Positions 17,700 to 29,896 of a stretch of DNA of 64,000 nucleotides are shown here, one piece after another. The notes beneath the pieces are model-generated. The model was given only the letters and a program-made list of their open reading frames with translations. It was not told the origin of the DNA and ran no database searches. Within the stretch, counting starts at the first letter, position 1, and the number at the start of each line of letters is the position of its first letter. The DNA comes from Neisseriaceae bacterium PsAf (lineage in GTDB: Bacteria; Pseudomonadota; Gammaproteobacteria; Burkholderiales; Neisseriaceae), in NCBI GenBank assembly GCA_017114885.1, contig WNLJ01000031.1, forward strand, positions 1 to 64,000. The letters run 5' to 3'. The translations under genes and the position numbers were made by a program.

Positions 17700-19551
17700 A
17701 GAATTGTAAATCCATATATAAATTATCTACATCTAGCTTTTTGACTTCTAATGTTACAACATCATTTTGCATTGTATCATTAGGAATATTCATATTCCTA
17801 AATTTTAATGGATATGATAAGGCTTTTAAGACCCCTTTTTTATGTACTTTAGCTTTTAAATACTTGAGTTGTTCCTTTTGAATCGCTTTTAAACACCAGT
17901 AATATTCAATTCTTTTTTGAAATTGTTGAATATAGGAATATTTACTTTGAAAGGCTAAAATCCATTTTCTAACTTCTTCTTGTGAAAAAGACAACTGTTG
18001 ACAAGTTTCAGGCATTAAAATCGATAGCAATTGCATTTGATTAATATAATCAACAGAACGGCGTAATGGAGAGGTAAACCAAGCATAACACTCTAAATCC
18101 ATGGGAGCATGAGATTTTGGTTGATCAGTAAAGTAAGCAGTATTTTCTTTGGCTTCATGTGCTCTATAAATGGCTGGAATTTGGTGCTTCTTTAGTTCAT
18201 TCGCCCAAAAACCATTGGCTAAAATCATTAATTCACTTACCATAATATTTATTGGGTGATCACGTTGGTGTTCTTTAATAATAATCTGATTTTCTTTCAC
18301 TTTCACTAAAAAATCTTGATTAGAACGAGTATCTGGTTTATTGATTAATCTTTTCTCTTGATTATTTTTACACCATTCAAATAACCAAAGAAATTTGTCA
18401 GATCCAAAATGGCTATATCTTTTGTTATTCTCCTGATTATCTAAATCGTTATTCTTATCTAGGGATTCAAGAGTCTCTAAATGAATATTTTGACTAATAT
18501 GAATTTTTTCCACTCGTGAATATTTTTCTAAAATATCTCCTGATTTTTTATCTATCTTAAAGTACGCACTAATCACTGGTTTATATTGTTTTTCTGTTAA
18601 TGAAAAAAATTCAATCCAATTCTCTGGTAGTAAAGTTAATTTCATGTGAGGTAAATAAACAGAGCTCATATTATTAAAAACTTGCTTTTCTAATTCTGGA
18701 TTAGAGCGAATAGCAAAACTAGGCAATGCGATGTGAACACCAATGGTTATAGTATTTTGATTATGCTCAAAAATACTAATAGCATCATCTATCTCTGAAG
18801 TATCTTCTGAATCAATAGAAAAAGCCGTAATGGTATCATTTTTGGGAATGATTGAATTATTTGTTAATAAAAGATTTTTATGTTCTGCTGTTAAATAGTC
18901 ATTTCTATGGATAAACTCATGCATCAAATAAGATAAAGAATCTTCAAACAAACCCAACCTAACCGCAAGTTCTTTTAAGCATAAATTCAATTCCTTAGCG
19001 GCTAAATTAAATGCTTGGTAAGTATCTAAATATTTGGTTTGTTCAAATACGATTTGAAAGATATCTTGTTGAACTTCTTGAGGAACATTTCCTTTTAATA
19101 AATCATGTTTCCAACCATCAATTTTTTTTTGTTTCTCTAACTTTTTTTGTTGGGCTTTTAAAGCTTTTTCTAGAATGTCTTTTTTCGCAGCTTGAAATGA
19201 TTTTCCACCTTTTCGGTAAAAATACAAAGGTTGTTGACTTAATAACAAGATAAATCCTGCAAGTTGATAAACGTTTGCCGAATAACCTAAATATTCATTT
19301 AAAAATTCTTTGGCATTAAAAATCTGTCCTTGTAATTTTTTCCAAATATCTACATAGTTATATTCATCGGTATGTATGTGAGCTTTTTCCCAAAATTGAG
19401 ACAAAGGCTCCTCAAATTTTGTGATCACTTTACTTGCTTTTATTTTATTAATTTGACAATTTTCATGCGGTCTCACAACAAATGAATCAACATTTTCTTT
19501 AAGTACCTCCGCAACAACATACTGACCCGAATTTTCAAATAAGATATTCAT
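17692..19551 (-). CDS. RNB-domain 3'-5' exoribonuclease (RNase II family)
   Basis: The 619-residue protein has an RNB catalytic domain from about residue 240. The metal-binding aspartates lie in FSIDSEDTSEIDDAIS, and the late motif is CYAWFTSPLRRSVDYINQ near 490. The first 200 residues resemble the winged-helix and SH3-like N-terminus of a betaproteobacterial RNase II subgroup rather than two cold-shock domains, and the C-terminal S1 part is short. It probably degrades single-stranded RNA in the cytoplasm. It is the first gene of the RNB-pqiA-pqiB-pqiC-hisA run. It is neither clearly rnb nor rnr, so no symbol is given. Confidence 0.88.
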   Translation of the reverse strand: MNILFENSGQYVVAEVLKENVDSFVVRPHENCQINKIKASKVITKFEEPLSQFWEKAHIHTDEYNYVDIWKKLQGQIFNAKEFLNEYLGYSANVYQLAGFILLLSQQPLYFYRKGGKSFQAAKKDILEKALKAQQKKLEKQKKIDGWKHDLLKGNVPQEVQQDIFQIVFEQTKYLDTYQAFNLAAKELNLCLKELAVRLGLFEDSLSYLMHEFIHRNDYLTAEHKNLLLTNNSIIPKNDTITAFSIDSEDTSEIDDAISIFEHNQNTITIGVHIALPSFAIRSNPELEKQVFNNMSSVYLPHMKLTLLPENWIEFFSLTEKQYKPVISAYFKIDKKSGDILEKYSRVEKIHISQNIHLETLESLDKNNDLDNQENNKRYSHFGSDKFLWLFEWCKNNQEKRLINKPDTRSNQDFLVKVKENQIIIKEHQRDHPINIMVSELMILANGFWANELKKHQIPAIYRAHEAKENTAYFTDQPKSHAPMDLECYAWFTSPLRRSVDYINQMQLLSILMPETCQQLSFSQEEVRKWILAFQSKYSYIQQFQKRIEYYWCLKAIQKEQLKYLKAKVHKKGVLKALSYPLKFRNMNIPNDTMQNDVVTLEVKKLDVDNLYMDLQFCE

Positions 19552-19779
19552 TTAAGTCCTAAAATATTCGCTAAACTGCAACAAAAAATGTTAAGGTAAA
19601 ACATATTGCTAAGCCCGTTATCATACTGAAAAGTTCGCAGTCAGACAAATTTTTCTGGTCTAATTTTTATTTTTAGTCATGACAGCGTTTTTTTTTATGT
19701 TGCTAGGCAGTATACTTAGCCCTTTGTGCCCAAAATTTTATTTGGCTCACGATTATTATTTATTACGAGGTGAATTAAC

Positions 19780-20916
19780 ATGGCAAATAATAACGTCGAC
19801 AAAATTCTGGAAAAAGACATCCCTTTTTTAAGAATACAGAATGTGACCAAAATTTTCGGTGATTATTATGCCGTAGATGATGTTAGCCAAGATATTTACC
19901 AAGGAGAAATATTTGCCCTTTTAGGCAGCTCGGGGGGAGGAAAATCAACCCTACTTAGAATGCTTGCTGGAATGGAAAAACCGACTTCTGGGAAAATCAT
20001 CTTAGATGGCAAAGATATTACACAAGATGAACCTTATGACAGACCCATCAATATGATGTTTCAAAGCTACGCATTATTCCCTCATATGACAGTAGAACAA
20101 AATGTGGCCTTTGGATTAAAGCAAGACAAAGTACCTAAAGATGAAATTCAAGAAAAAACAGCAGAAATGTTAAAGCTGGTACAAATGAGTAAATTTGCTA
20201 ATCGCAAACCTAGCCAATTATCTGGTGGTCAACAACAACGAGTCGCTTTAGCTCGTTCTTTAGTTAAAAAACCGAAAGTTTTATTGTTAGATGAACCCTT
20301 AGGTGCTTTAGATAAAAACTTAAGAAAACAAACTCAATTAGAATTAGTGAATACCATTGAGATGGTAGGTGTTACATGCGTTATGGTAACCCACGATCAA
20401 GAAGAAGCGATGACGATGGCCACACGTATTGCTGTTATGTCAGATGGTAAGTTTCAACAAGTAGGCAAACCCTTCGATATTTATAAGTACCCTAATAGCC
20501 GCTTCACCGCTCAATTTTTAGGCGATACGAATATAGTACATGGCGTAGTCATTAGTGACGAATCAGACTCGATGGAAATTATTTCTGAGCACCTTAATAA
20601 TCATTTTTACTTATCTTATAGTCTAGGTGGTCCTGATAATATGGAAGTCTGGGTTAGTATCAGACCTGAAGATGTCAATATGTATAAAAGTAAACCTAAA
20701 CATTTTACAGAATTTAATTGGGCTTCAGGAACCGTTGAGGAAATCGCCTTTTTAGGAAGTGTGGCAGTGTACTATGTAAAATTAGACAGTGGATTTATTA
20801 TGAAAAGTACGATTCCTTCTTCGCGATGGTATTTAGCAGATGAAGAACCGCCTACTTGGGGCGATACTGTTTATATAGCATGGCATAGTGATCAACCCAT
20901 TGCATTAACTAGATAA
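19780..20916 (+). CDS. potG: Polyamine ABC transporter ATPase (PotG-like)
   Basis: The 378-residue ATPase has Walker A LLGSSGGGKSTLL near residue 50, the polyamine-importer stretch PINMMFQSYALFPHMTVEQN, signature LSGGQQQRVALARSL, Walker B VLLLDEPLGALDK, and a C-terminal TOBE-like regulatory domain containing PPTWGD. The match is closer to PotG (putrescine) than PotA (spermidine), but substrate cannot be fixed from sequence. A ribosome-binding site (GAGGTG) precedes the ATG. It starts the plus-strand unit potG-potH-potI-speE-like. No substrate-binding gene is in the window. Confidence 0.9.
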   Translation: MANNNVDKILEKDIPFLRIQNVTKIFGDYYAVDDVSQDIYQGEIFALLGSSGGGKSTLLRMLAGMEKPTSGKIILDGKDITQDEPYDRPINMMFQSYALFPHMTVEQNVAFGLKQDKVPKDEIQEKTAEMLKLVQMSKFANRKPSQLSGGQQQRVALARSLVKKPKVLLLDEPLGALDKNLRKQTQLELVNTIEMVGVTCVMVTHDQEEAMTMATRIAVMSDGKFQQVGKPFDIYKYPNSRFTAQFLGDTNIVHGVVISDESDSMEIISEHLNNHFYLSYSLGGPDNMEVWVSIRPEDVNMYKSKPKHFTEFNWASGTVEEIAFLGSVAVYYVKLDSGFIMKSTIPSSRWYLADEEPPTWGDTVYIAWHSDQPIALTR

Positions 20917-20935
20917 TCAAAGAAGGGAGTATGGG

Positions 20936-22015
20936 ATGAAATGGCTATTACCTTCTTATCATAAGTCCAATGGCAATACGAGAAGATTAGGACAGCATTT
21001 AATTGTATTGATTCCTTATCTATGGCTAATTTTACTATTTTTAATACCATTTATTATTGTATTTAAAATTAGTTTTTCTGTACAAGAAGTCGCAATCCCT
21101 CCTTATGCCTCACTTCTAGCATACAATACTGACTTAAATCAATTAAGTATTTTTATTAATTTTACCAATTATCAAGAAATGTTTGAGCAATTTGGTAGCA
21201 GCTTGTTATCCGAATTAAATCCCTTTAATTTTGTTGCAAAAATCGCTCATTCCGATCATTTATATGAATTTTTAAACCAACAAAATTTGATAACCAGTGG
21301 CCAAAATATTTACATTAAAGCTTACATATCGTCAATTTATTATGCCCTGCTTGCCACATTTTTTTGCTTATTAATGGGCTATCCTATTGCTTATGCAATT
21401 ACCAAAGCAAAAGCCAAATATCGTAACATTCTACTTTTATTGGTTATGCTGCCTTTTTGGACTTCTTTTCTACTTAGAGTATATGCATGGATGTCTTTAT
21501 TAAGCATGAATGGTATCACCAATCAATTATTACGAGATATATCTCTATTTCTTTCTAATTTACTAGGTACAACGATTAGTATTGGACCTTGGGACATGTT
21601 TTATAACGAATTTTCCCTAATTTTGGTACTGGTTTATACTTATTTACCATTTATGATATTGCCTTTATATACACAGCTAATCAAAATAGACCCTAAATTA
21701 ATTGAAGCCGCCGCCGATTTAGGTGCAAAACACTTTAAAACTTTTACACAAATCACTTGGCCTCTATCTAAACCAGGGGTGATTGCCGGATCTATGTTGG
21801 TTTTTATTCCAGCAGTGGGAGAATACGTTGTTCCTGAATTGGTAGGTGGTTCTGAAAACTTAATGATTGGTAAAGTATTATGGCAAGCGTTCTTTGATCA
21901 AAATAATTGGCCACTTGCTTCTGCCATCGCAGTGATTATGATTGCTATATTAATTATTCCTTTAATTCTTCACCACCGTTCTGAAAACAAACGTCGTTTA
22001 GGAGAAGCAAAATGA
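20936..22015 (+). CDS. potH: Polyamine ABC transporter permease (PotH-like)
   Basis: The 359-residue protein has six main membrane segments and an EAA loop (IEAAADLGAKHFKTFTQITW, near 257) that contacts the ATPase. Between the first two helices is a long periplasmic insertion of about 80 residues, as in PotH/PotB. It starts 19 bp after potG with a good Shine-Dalgarno (GAAGGGAG), and its end overlaps potI by four bases. Confidence 0.9.
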   Translation: MKWLLPSYHKSNGNTRRLGQHLIVLIPYLWLILLFLIPFIIVFKISFSVQEVAIPPYASLLAYNTDLNQLSIFINFTNYQEMFEQFGSSLLSELNPFNFVAKIAHSDHLYEFLNQQNLITSGQNIYIKAYISSIYYALLATFFCLLMGYPIAYAITKAKAKYRNILLLLVMLPFWTSFLLRVYAWMSLLSMNGITNQLLRDISLFLSNLLGTTISIGPWDMFYNEFSLILVLVYTYLPFMILPLYTQLIKIDPKLIEAAADLGAKHFKTFTQITWPLSKPGVIAGSMLVFIPAVGEYVVPELVGGSENLMIGKVLWQAFFDQNNWPLASAIAVIMIAILIIPLILHHRSENKRRLGEAK

Positions 22016-22863
22016 AAGATAAACAAAGTCGTTATGCCTCTTCTTCTTGGTTCTTGAAAACCTGCTTGGTACTGGGATTATTGTTTTTATATCTTCCCTT
22101 AATTATTTTAATAGTTTATTCTTTTAATGACTCAAAACTAGTGACTGTCTGGGGTGGATTTACAACCAAATGGTACTCAGAATTATTACATAATGAAGTG
22201 ATACTCAATGCTGCCTGGTTATCTTTAAAAATTGCTATTGTGTCCTCTGCTAGTGCTGTTATTTTGGGCGTATTGGCAGGCTATGCTTTAGAACGTATTA
22301 AATTTTTTAAAGGCAGCACCTTATTTGCAGGTATGGTGAATGCTCCCATGATGATGCCTGAAGTGATTTCAGGATTATCTATGTTGATGTTAATTTTTCA
22401 AACACAAATATTAATTCAAACCATTGGCTTTGAAAGTTTTAGATTTGAAAGAGGCTTTTTCACCATTTGGTTAGCCCATACTACTATGATTATGGCTTAT
22501 GTTACTGTTATTATTCGAGCTAGATTAAGTGAATTAGACGATTCCTTAGAAGAGGCGGCTATGGATTTGGGCGCAAGACCATTAAAAATATTTTTTGTCA
22601 TCACTTTACCTATGATTTTACCTGCTATTGTTTCAGGCTTTGTTTTAGGATTTACGCTTTCTTTTGATGATCTAGTAATTGCTACTTTTGTATCTGGTCC
22701 AGATTCTGTTACCCTACCACAAATTATTTTTTCTAAAATTCGAAGAGGTTTAGACCCTCAAATGAATGTTTTGGCCACCATTATGCTGGTTGTTGTCGGA
22801 ACATTGGTTATTGGTGGAAATTATTTACTCATGAAAAAACAAGTAAAAAATTCTGGTTACTAA
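22012..22863 (+). CDS. potI: Polyamine ABC transporter permease (PotI-like)
   Basis: The 283-residue protein has six membrane helices and the EAA loop LEEAAMDLGARPLKIFFVIT near 180, plus FGSFDD-type context FTLSFDDLVIATFVSGP, as in PotI/PotC. It should pair with the potH product to form the channel. It overlaps potH (ATGA) and is followed at once by the spermidine-synthase-like gene. Confidence 0.9.
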   Translation: MKDKQSRYASSSWFLKTCLVLGLLFLYLPLIILIVYSFNDSKLVTVWGGFTTKWYSELLHNEVILNAAWLSLKIAIVSSASAVILGVLAGYALERIKFFKGSTLFAGMVNAPMMMPEVISGLSMLMLIFQTQILIQTIGFESFRFERGFFTIWLAHTTMIMAYVTVIIRARLSELDDSLEEAAMDLGARPLKIFFVITLPMILPAIVSGFVLGFTLSFDDLVIATFVSGPDSVTLPQIIFSKIRRGLDPQMNVLATIMLVVVGTLVIGGNYLLMKKQVKNSGY

Positions 22864-23607
22864 TTGAATTACCGAAATAAAATTATTATGTCCGATGAAG
22901 TTATTTTATCAGAGGAAGATGGGGTTTTATCCTTACATTTAGGCAATAATGTCATTCAAAGTTCTATGGCTTTAAAAGAACCTAGCCGATTGGTATTGTC
23001 CTATTCTCAAGCAATGCTTGCTTCTCTTTTATTTTCAGAAAAATTCACTTCTGTTGTACATCTCGGTCTGGGTGGCGGTTCTCTGATCCGTTGGTTTGAT
23101 AAATTTTTCCCTGATTCTGAGCAAATAGCGGTAGAAATTAATCCTCAAATTATTGGCATCGCTCAATCCATGTTTGGTCTTAATGAGTTACAACAACCGA
23201 TTGATATTGTCCTCGAGGATGCTTTCTTGTGGCTGCCACAACAAGAAGATAATCAATTTGATCTTATCTTTGTTGATATTTTTGATGCCAATGGGATGTT
23301 GCCTCAATTTGTTTCAGTTGAGTTTTTTAATTATTGCCTTGAAAAATTATCACAACAAGGAATTGTTATTTTTAACTGGTGGCAAGGTTATCCTCACTAC
23401 TCTAAAAATCTACAAGATCTAAAACTAGTCTTTAGGAATCAAGTGATAACATGTCCCGCTACAACGCACGGAAATATCGCAGTGATGGCATTTAAAAATA
23501 AAATACCTACAATTTCTATTAAAATATTAAAACAAAAAGCACACACTTTAACTCAGAATACCAATATAGATTTTATTGAATTGACATTTTTATTGCAAAG
23601 TAAATAA
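22864..23607 (+). CDS. Spermidine-synthase-like methyltransferase-fold protein
   Basis: The 247-residue frame has the SpeE-type nucleotide fold: VVHLGLGGGSLIRWFDKFFP near residue 67, then VEINPQII and a VLEDAFLWLPQQ-type acidic site, and FDLIFVDIFDANG. It lacks the standard N-terminal beta-hairpin of full SpeE and may be an aminopropyltransferase relative rather than a true spermidine synthase. The frame opens with TTG directly after the potI stop; an ATG at 22888 is the other choice, and neither has a clear ribosome-binding site. Its place behind potGHI suggests a polyamine link, which is inferred. Confidence 0.78.
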   Translation: MNYRNKIIMSDEVILSEEDGVLSLHLGNNVIQSSMALKEPSRLVLSYSQAMLASLLFSEKFTSVVHLGLGGGSLIRWFDKFFPDSEQIAVEINPQIIGIAQSMFGLNELQQPIDIVLEDAFLWLPQQEDNQFDLIFVDIFDANGMLPQFVSVEFFNYCLEKLSQQGIVIFNWWQGYPHYSKNLQDLKLVFRNQVITCPATTHGNIAVMAFKNKIPTISIKILKQKAHTLTQNTNIDFIELTFLLQSK

Positions 23608-23698
23608 TAATAATTTAGATTAATTTACTTATCAATTTACTGATAATCAAAAACAAGGCTACATAAAATATACTCAATTTAAAATATATCCTTGAAAA

Positions 23699-26122
<2,424 letters not shown>

Positions 26123-27229
26123 TTAAATTCTCATTGGCATGACAACATATTTAAAACGATCATTATTCGGAATTGTAAATAAACCCGAACTTTTTTCCGT
26201 TCCAAATGCTAATTCCATATCTTCACTATTGACGCTTCTTAATACATCTAATATGTATAGAATATTAAAAGCCATATCTAGTGAATCTCCTTGATAGGCT
26301 ATTTCTAATTCTTCTTGAGCCTCTTCTTGCTCATTATTAGAACAAGCAACCGTTAGTTTTCCTGGACGCAAAAACAAATTCACCCCTCTTAATTTTTCAT
26401 TTGCCAAAATGTTAACACGTTCTAAAGCACCTAGGAGTTGTGTCCTGTTAATAGAGAATATATTACGATTATCGAGAGGAATCACTGCCTTATAATTAGG
26501 AAATTTACTATCAATTATCTTACTTAGAATTTCTGTACCTTTACTTAAAAAACGAATTTTATCTGACAAAATTTGTACGGTAACTAAATCATCAGGAAAG
26601 GTAAGTAGCTTATATAGTTCTAAAACTGTTTTTCTAGGAATAATAATGTCATTCACATCAGGCAGCTCAACTTCCATAGGATGTGAAGCGTAAGCCAACC
26701 TGTGCCCATCCGTAGCGACAATTTTTAGTTCGTTATTTTCTATTTGTAATAAAACACCCATCAAATAATAACGAATATCTTGTGCTGCCATCGCATATTG
26801 AATTAATGAAAACATTTCATACAAAACCTTTTGCGTTAAGCTAAAAGCTATCTTAACTTCACTTTCCGCCTTCATGGAAGGAAAATCATTAACTGGCAGG
26901 ACTTGTAAATTATAACAACCTTTACCTGAGCGAATAGTTAACAAATTATCATGCAAATCAAGACGAACAAGTGCAGATTCTGGCAACGCTCTTAATATAT
27001 CTAAAAACTTTTTGACATTTGTAGTAAAAGCAAAGTCAGGAGAATCTACTTTAGGACCTAAAGTATGCATTTGAATTTCCAAATCAGTACCAAGAAAGCT
27101 AACTTGACCAGATTTATTTTCAATGAGCACATTGGACAAAATAGGCATTGTATGCCTTCTTTCTATAATACCTGATATCGTCTGTAACGGCTTTAACAGT
27201 TCCGAACGTGTTGTTTCTAATATCAACAT
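26123..27229 (-). CDS. dnaN: DNA polymerase III beta sliding clamp
   Basis: The 368-residue protein has the three-domain clamp pattern: RRHTMPILSNVLIE near residue 25, VATDGHRLAYAS near 173, and the C-terminal YVVMPMRI that ends nearly all clamps. The dimer encircles DNA and tethers polymerase III. It lies between dnaA (23 bp gap) and gyrB. Confidence 0.98.
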   Translation of the reverse strand: MLILETTRSELLKPLQTISGIIERRHTMPILSNVLIENKSGQVSFLGTDLEIQMHTLGPKVDSPDFAFTTNVKKFLDILRALPESALVRLDLHDNLLTIRSGKGCYNLQVLPVNDFPSMKAESEVKIAFSLTQKVLYEMFSLIQYAMAAQDIRYYLMGVLLQIENNELKIVATDGHRLAYASHPMEVELPDVNDIIIPRKTVLELYKLLTFPDDLVTVQILSDKIRFLSKGTEILSKIIDSKFPNYKAVIPLDNRNIFSINRTQLLGALERVNILANEKLRGVNLFLRPGKLTVACSNNEQEEAQEELEIAYQGDSLDMAFNILYILDVLRSVNSEDMELAFGTEKSSGLFTIPNNDRFKYVVMPMRI

Positions 27230-27252
27230 AGCATATTTCCTATTCTCTAATT

Positions 27253-28734
27253 TTAGCTATTCAGTATATTAATCAAAATATTGTATTCTTGGTCTAACTC
27301 TAAATCTTCTTTACGAAGATTTGAAATGGTTTTATGGGCGTGAATGACAGTAGTATGATCTTTACCCCCAAATTCATCACCAATAAACGGCAAGCTATGC
27401 TCTGTTAATTCTTTAGCAAGAGACATAGCCACCTGTCTTGGTCGAACAATTTTTCTAGTGCGTTTTGTTCCCTTAATATCAGAAACTTTAATATTATAAT
27501 AGTCAGCGACAACTTTTTGTATTTCCGCAATGGTAATTTGCTTACTACCAATTGCAAGTATATCTTTTAGCGCTGATTTTACCAAATCTATTGTCAGTGG
27601 CTCATTGGTAAATTTTGAGTGGGCTTTTACTCTATTTAAAGCACCTTCTAAATCTCGTACGTTGGATTTGATACTTTGTGCAATAAAAAATGCAATATCA
27701 TCAGGCAATCTAAAATTCGCTGATTCAGCTTTTTTATGTAAAATAGCAACTCTCATCTCCAATTCTGGTGGTTCAATTTCCACAGTCAAACCACAAGAGA
27801 ATCGAGAAATCAAACGTTTATCTAATTTTTCTATTTCTGATGGTAGTCTGTCTGAAGTTAATATAATTTGCTTGTCTTCATCCAAGATATTATTAAAAAG
27901 ATAGAAAAACTCTTCCATGGTTTTTTCTTTACCAGCAATAAATTGAACATCATCTAATATTAATAAATCTAACCCTTTATAGGATTTTTTAAAGCCATCA
28001 ATATCTGATCTTCTAACATATTTGATAAAATCATTAATGAATTTTTCTGCATGAATATATCGGATACGAGTATGAATACCTTGGAAAAATACACGATTAG
28101 CAATGGCCTGAGCCAAGTGGGTTTTTCCTAAACCCGTTGAACCATAAACAAAAAAAGGATTATAGTCTTTTTTTCCAATAGCATCAGCAATAGCAGCGCC
28201 TACATTGGCTGCAATTCTATTACTTTTACCTACTACCAGACTTTCAAACGTTAAGTCAGATTTCAGTCTCGTGTGTTCATAACCTGTATTAATATTTTTT
28301 TTAGTAGGTAATTGGCCTGTGGATTTAGATTCACTTTTTAACGGAGTGCTAATAGAAGGTATTCTTTTAGATGATTTATTAGCAGTCGTTTTTAAGGGTG
28401 TTTCTTCTTCAGAAGCGTGATTAACTGCAACAGCTACACTAGCGTCACTTGAATCGATTTTTCTTTTTAAATCAATAAATCTTATATTTCCCTTGCCTAC
28501 TTTTAAAATAATAGGTGGTAAATTAGGATGGATGTCATTTTTTATGTTATTAATCTTGGTTAAGCAATTTTCTCTAACTAAATTTAAAATAAACTGAGTA
28601 GGTGCATATAATAACCAGTTTTCAGACTGTTCACTGATTGTTAATAGAGGAATCCAGGTATTAAATTGATAATCACTCATCTCTTTTTCAAGTTGAGTAA
28701 TACATACAGTCCAAAAATTAGTGAATTCTTCCAT
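27253..28734 (-). CDS. dnaA: Chromosomal replication initiator DnaA
   Basis: The 493-residue protein has an N-terminal helicase-contact domain, a variable linker (about 90-155), an AAA+ domain with Walker A VYGSTGLGKTHLAQA near 198 and Walker B LLILDDVQFIAGKE, and a C-terminal DNA-binding domain with the signature GGKDHTTVIHAHKTI near 460. It opens the replication origin. The gene heads leftward into dnaN and gyrB. The usual betaproteobacterial neighbours rpmH and rnpA are not upstream. Confidence 0.98.
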   Translation of the reverse strand: MEEFTNFWTVCITQLEKEMSDYQFNTWIPLLTISEQSENWLLYAPTQFILNLVRENCLTKINNIKNDIHPNLPPIILKVGKGNIRFIDLKRKIDSSDASVAVAVNHASEEETPLKTTANKSSKRIPSISTPLKSESKSTGQLPTKKNINTGYEHTRLKSDLTFESLVVGKSNRIAANVGAAIADAIGKKDYNPFFVYGSTGLGKTHLAQAIANRVFFQGIHTRIRYIHAEKFINDFIKYVRRSDIDGFKKSYKGLDLLILDDVQFIAGKEKTMEEFFYLFNNILDEDKQIILTSDRLPSEIEKLDKRLISRFSCGLTVEIEPPELEMRVAILHKKAESANFRLPDDIAFFIAQSIKSNVRDLEGALNRVKAHSKFTNEPLTIDLVKSALKDILAIGSKQITIAEIQKVVADYYNIKVSDIKGTKRTRKIVRPRQVAMSLAKELTEHSLPFIGDEFGGKDHTTVIHAHKTISNLRKEDLELDQEYNILINILNS

Positions 28735-29099
28735 CTTTAGTTAATATTCTTTAAAAACTTTATTTGATATATGGTATCTAAATTACACAGTTTCAAAGAG
28801 TCAATTATTCCCTTTTTCGAAAGGACTATTATACCTGAAAGCTCTGAGTTAGGCTACATTGACAAAAGCATATTTATAGTATCAAACAATATATTATCGA
28901 AGATATAAGCCATTAATTATATTTAATTTTTGAAATCAATTTTTCTAGTAAATTATTCTGTATTTAAATGATTTATTAAACTTCTGTCCTAAAGATAAAT
29001 AAAAAATACATATTTTATTTTTTGTTATAGATTTGTCATATAAAAATCATAATTGGGTAATATAATTTTGAAAGTTAATAATATGAAAATAATATACCT
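28735..29099. other. AT-rich gap upstream of dnaA, possible origin region
   Basis: This 365-bp gap separates divergent dnaA and a plus-strand membrane protein gene. It is very AT-rich, with stretches like those of DNA-unwinding elements, and must hold the dnaA promoter. I searched for TTATNCACA on both strands and found only poor matches (about seven of nine bases). Gene direction changes near here, which fits an origin, but direct support is weak. Confidence 0.3.
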
Positions 29100-29873
29100 A
29101 TGGACACAGAGCCTCTGATACAAAATATTTTGTTTATTTCCATTAATTGGATATGTATATTTTTCTTTCCATTATTAATGCGATATTTGATGTCTCGTTC
29201 GATTCATCAGAATAACGTCAATGCCATTTCCAAAAATAGTGAAAGTTTTTGGAGTGGTTATGATCCTTTCTCTGCCATCACAACATCCAACAGAAGTAGT
29301 ACTGATCTTTCTTTGATTTTATTTAGAAAGTCGATTAGTTTACTGGCATTGTCATTTGTGGCCTTGTTTATGGCATATTGGGCTTCAACAGAAAACGAAA
29401 TGGGAACTTTTTATATTATTTCCAGTTTTCTTATTTTTATGTTTTATGTCAAATCGCTGTCTATGTTTAATCAATTGACATTTACTAAATTCGCCATTTT
29501 GACTGGGATTTTAGTGGTTTCATTTCTTGTTTTGTTTTATGTTAATCCAGTTGCTTATTTTATCTTTTGCCTAGGATTTAACTTATTTATCAGTCCGCTT
29601 TATATGTTTTATCTTAATAAGCGTTCGCTTAAATTAGATTTTTGGTTGTTTTCTTGCGCTTACTTTCTGAATCTATTAACTTTCGTTTCTATTACTTTAT
29701 TTTTAGGAAGTGCTACGGCATTGGTTTCAGAATATTCTAATGAAATTGGTGTCTTGATGATAATTGTATTATTCTTAGCAATGTTTGTCCCTTATGTCAC
29801 CTTATTGCTTGGGGGTGGCAAAAACAAAATTAAGTCACTATTTAATAATTGGGCTCAGTCTGCTAATAGTTAA
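29100..29873 (+). CDS. Multi-pass membrane protein of unknown function
   Basis: The 257-residue protein has about seven hydrophobic segments (near 9-28, 79-98, 104-122, 128-147, 151-171, 179-203 and 218-240). After the first helix comes a polar loop of about 50 residues (YDPFSAITTSNRSSTDL), and the tail is lysine-rich. I recognise no family and no catalytic motif. It stands alone, divergent from dnaA and convergent with xthA. The ATG at 29100 has no strong ribosome-binding site. Confidence 0.8.
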   Translation: MDTEPLIQNILFISINWICIFFFPLLMRYLMSRSIHQNNVNAISKNSESFWSGYDPFSAITTSNRSSTDLSLILFRKSISLLALSFVALFMAYWASTENEMGTFYIISSFLIFMFYVKSLSMFNQLTFTKFAILTGILVVSFLVLFYVNPVAYFIFCLGFNLFISPLYMFYLNKRSLKLDFWLFSCAYFLNLLTFVSITLFLGSATALVSEYSNEIGVLMIIVLFLAMFVPYVTLLLGGGKNKIKSLFNNWAQSANS

Positions 29874-29896
29874 TTTGTTAGTTAATTGAGTGTTAT

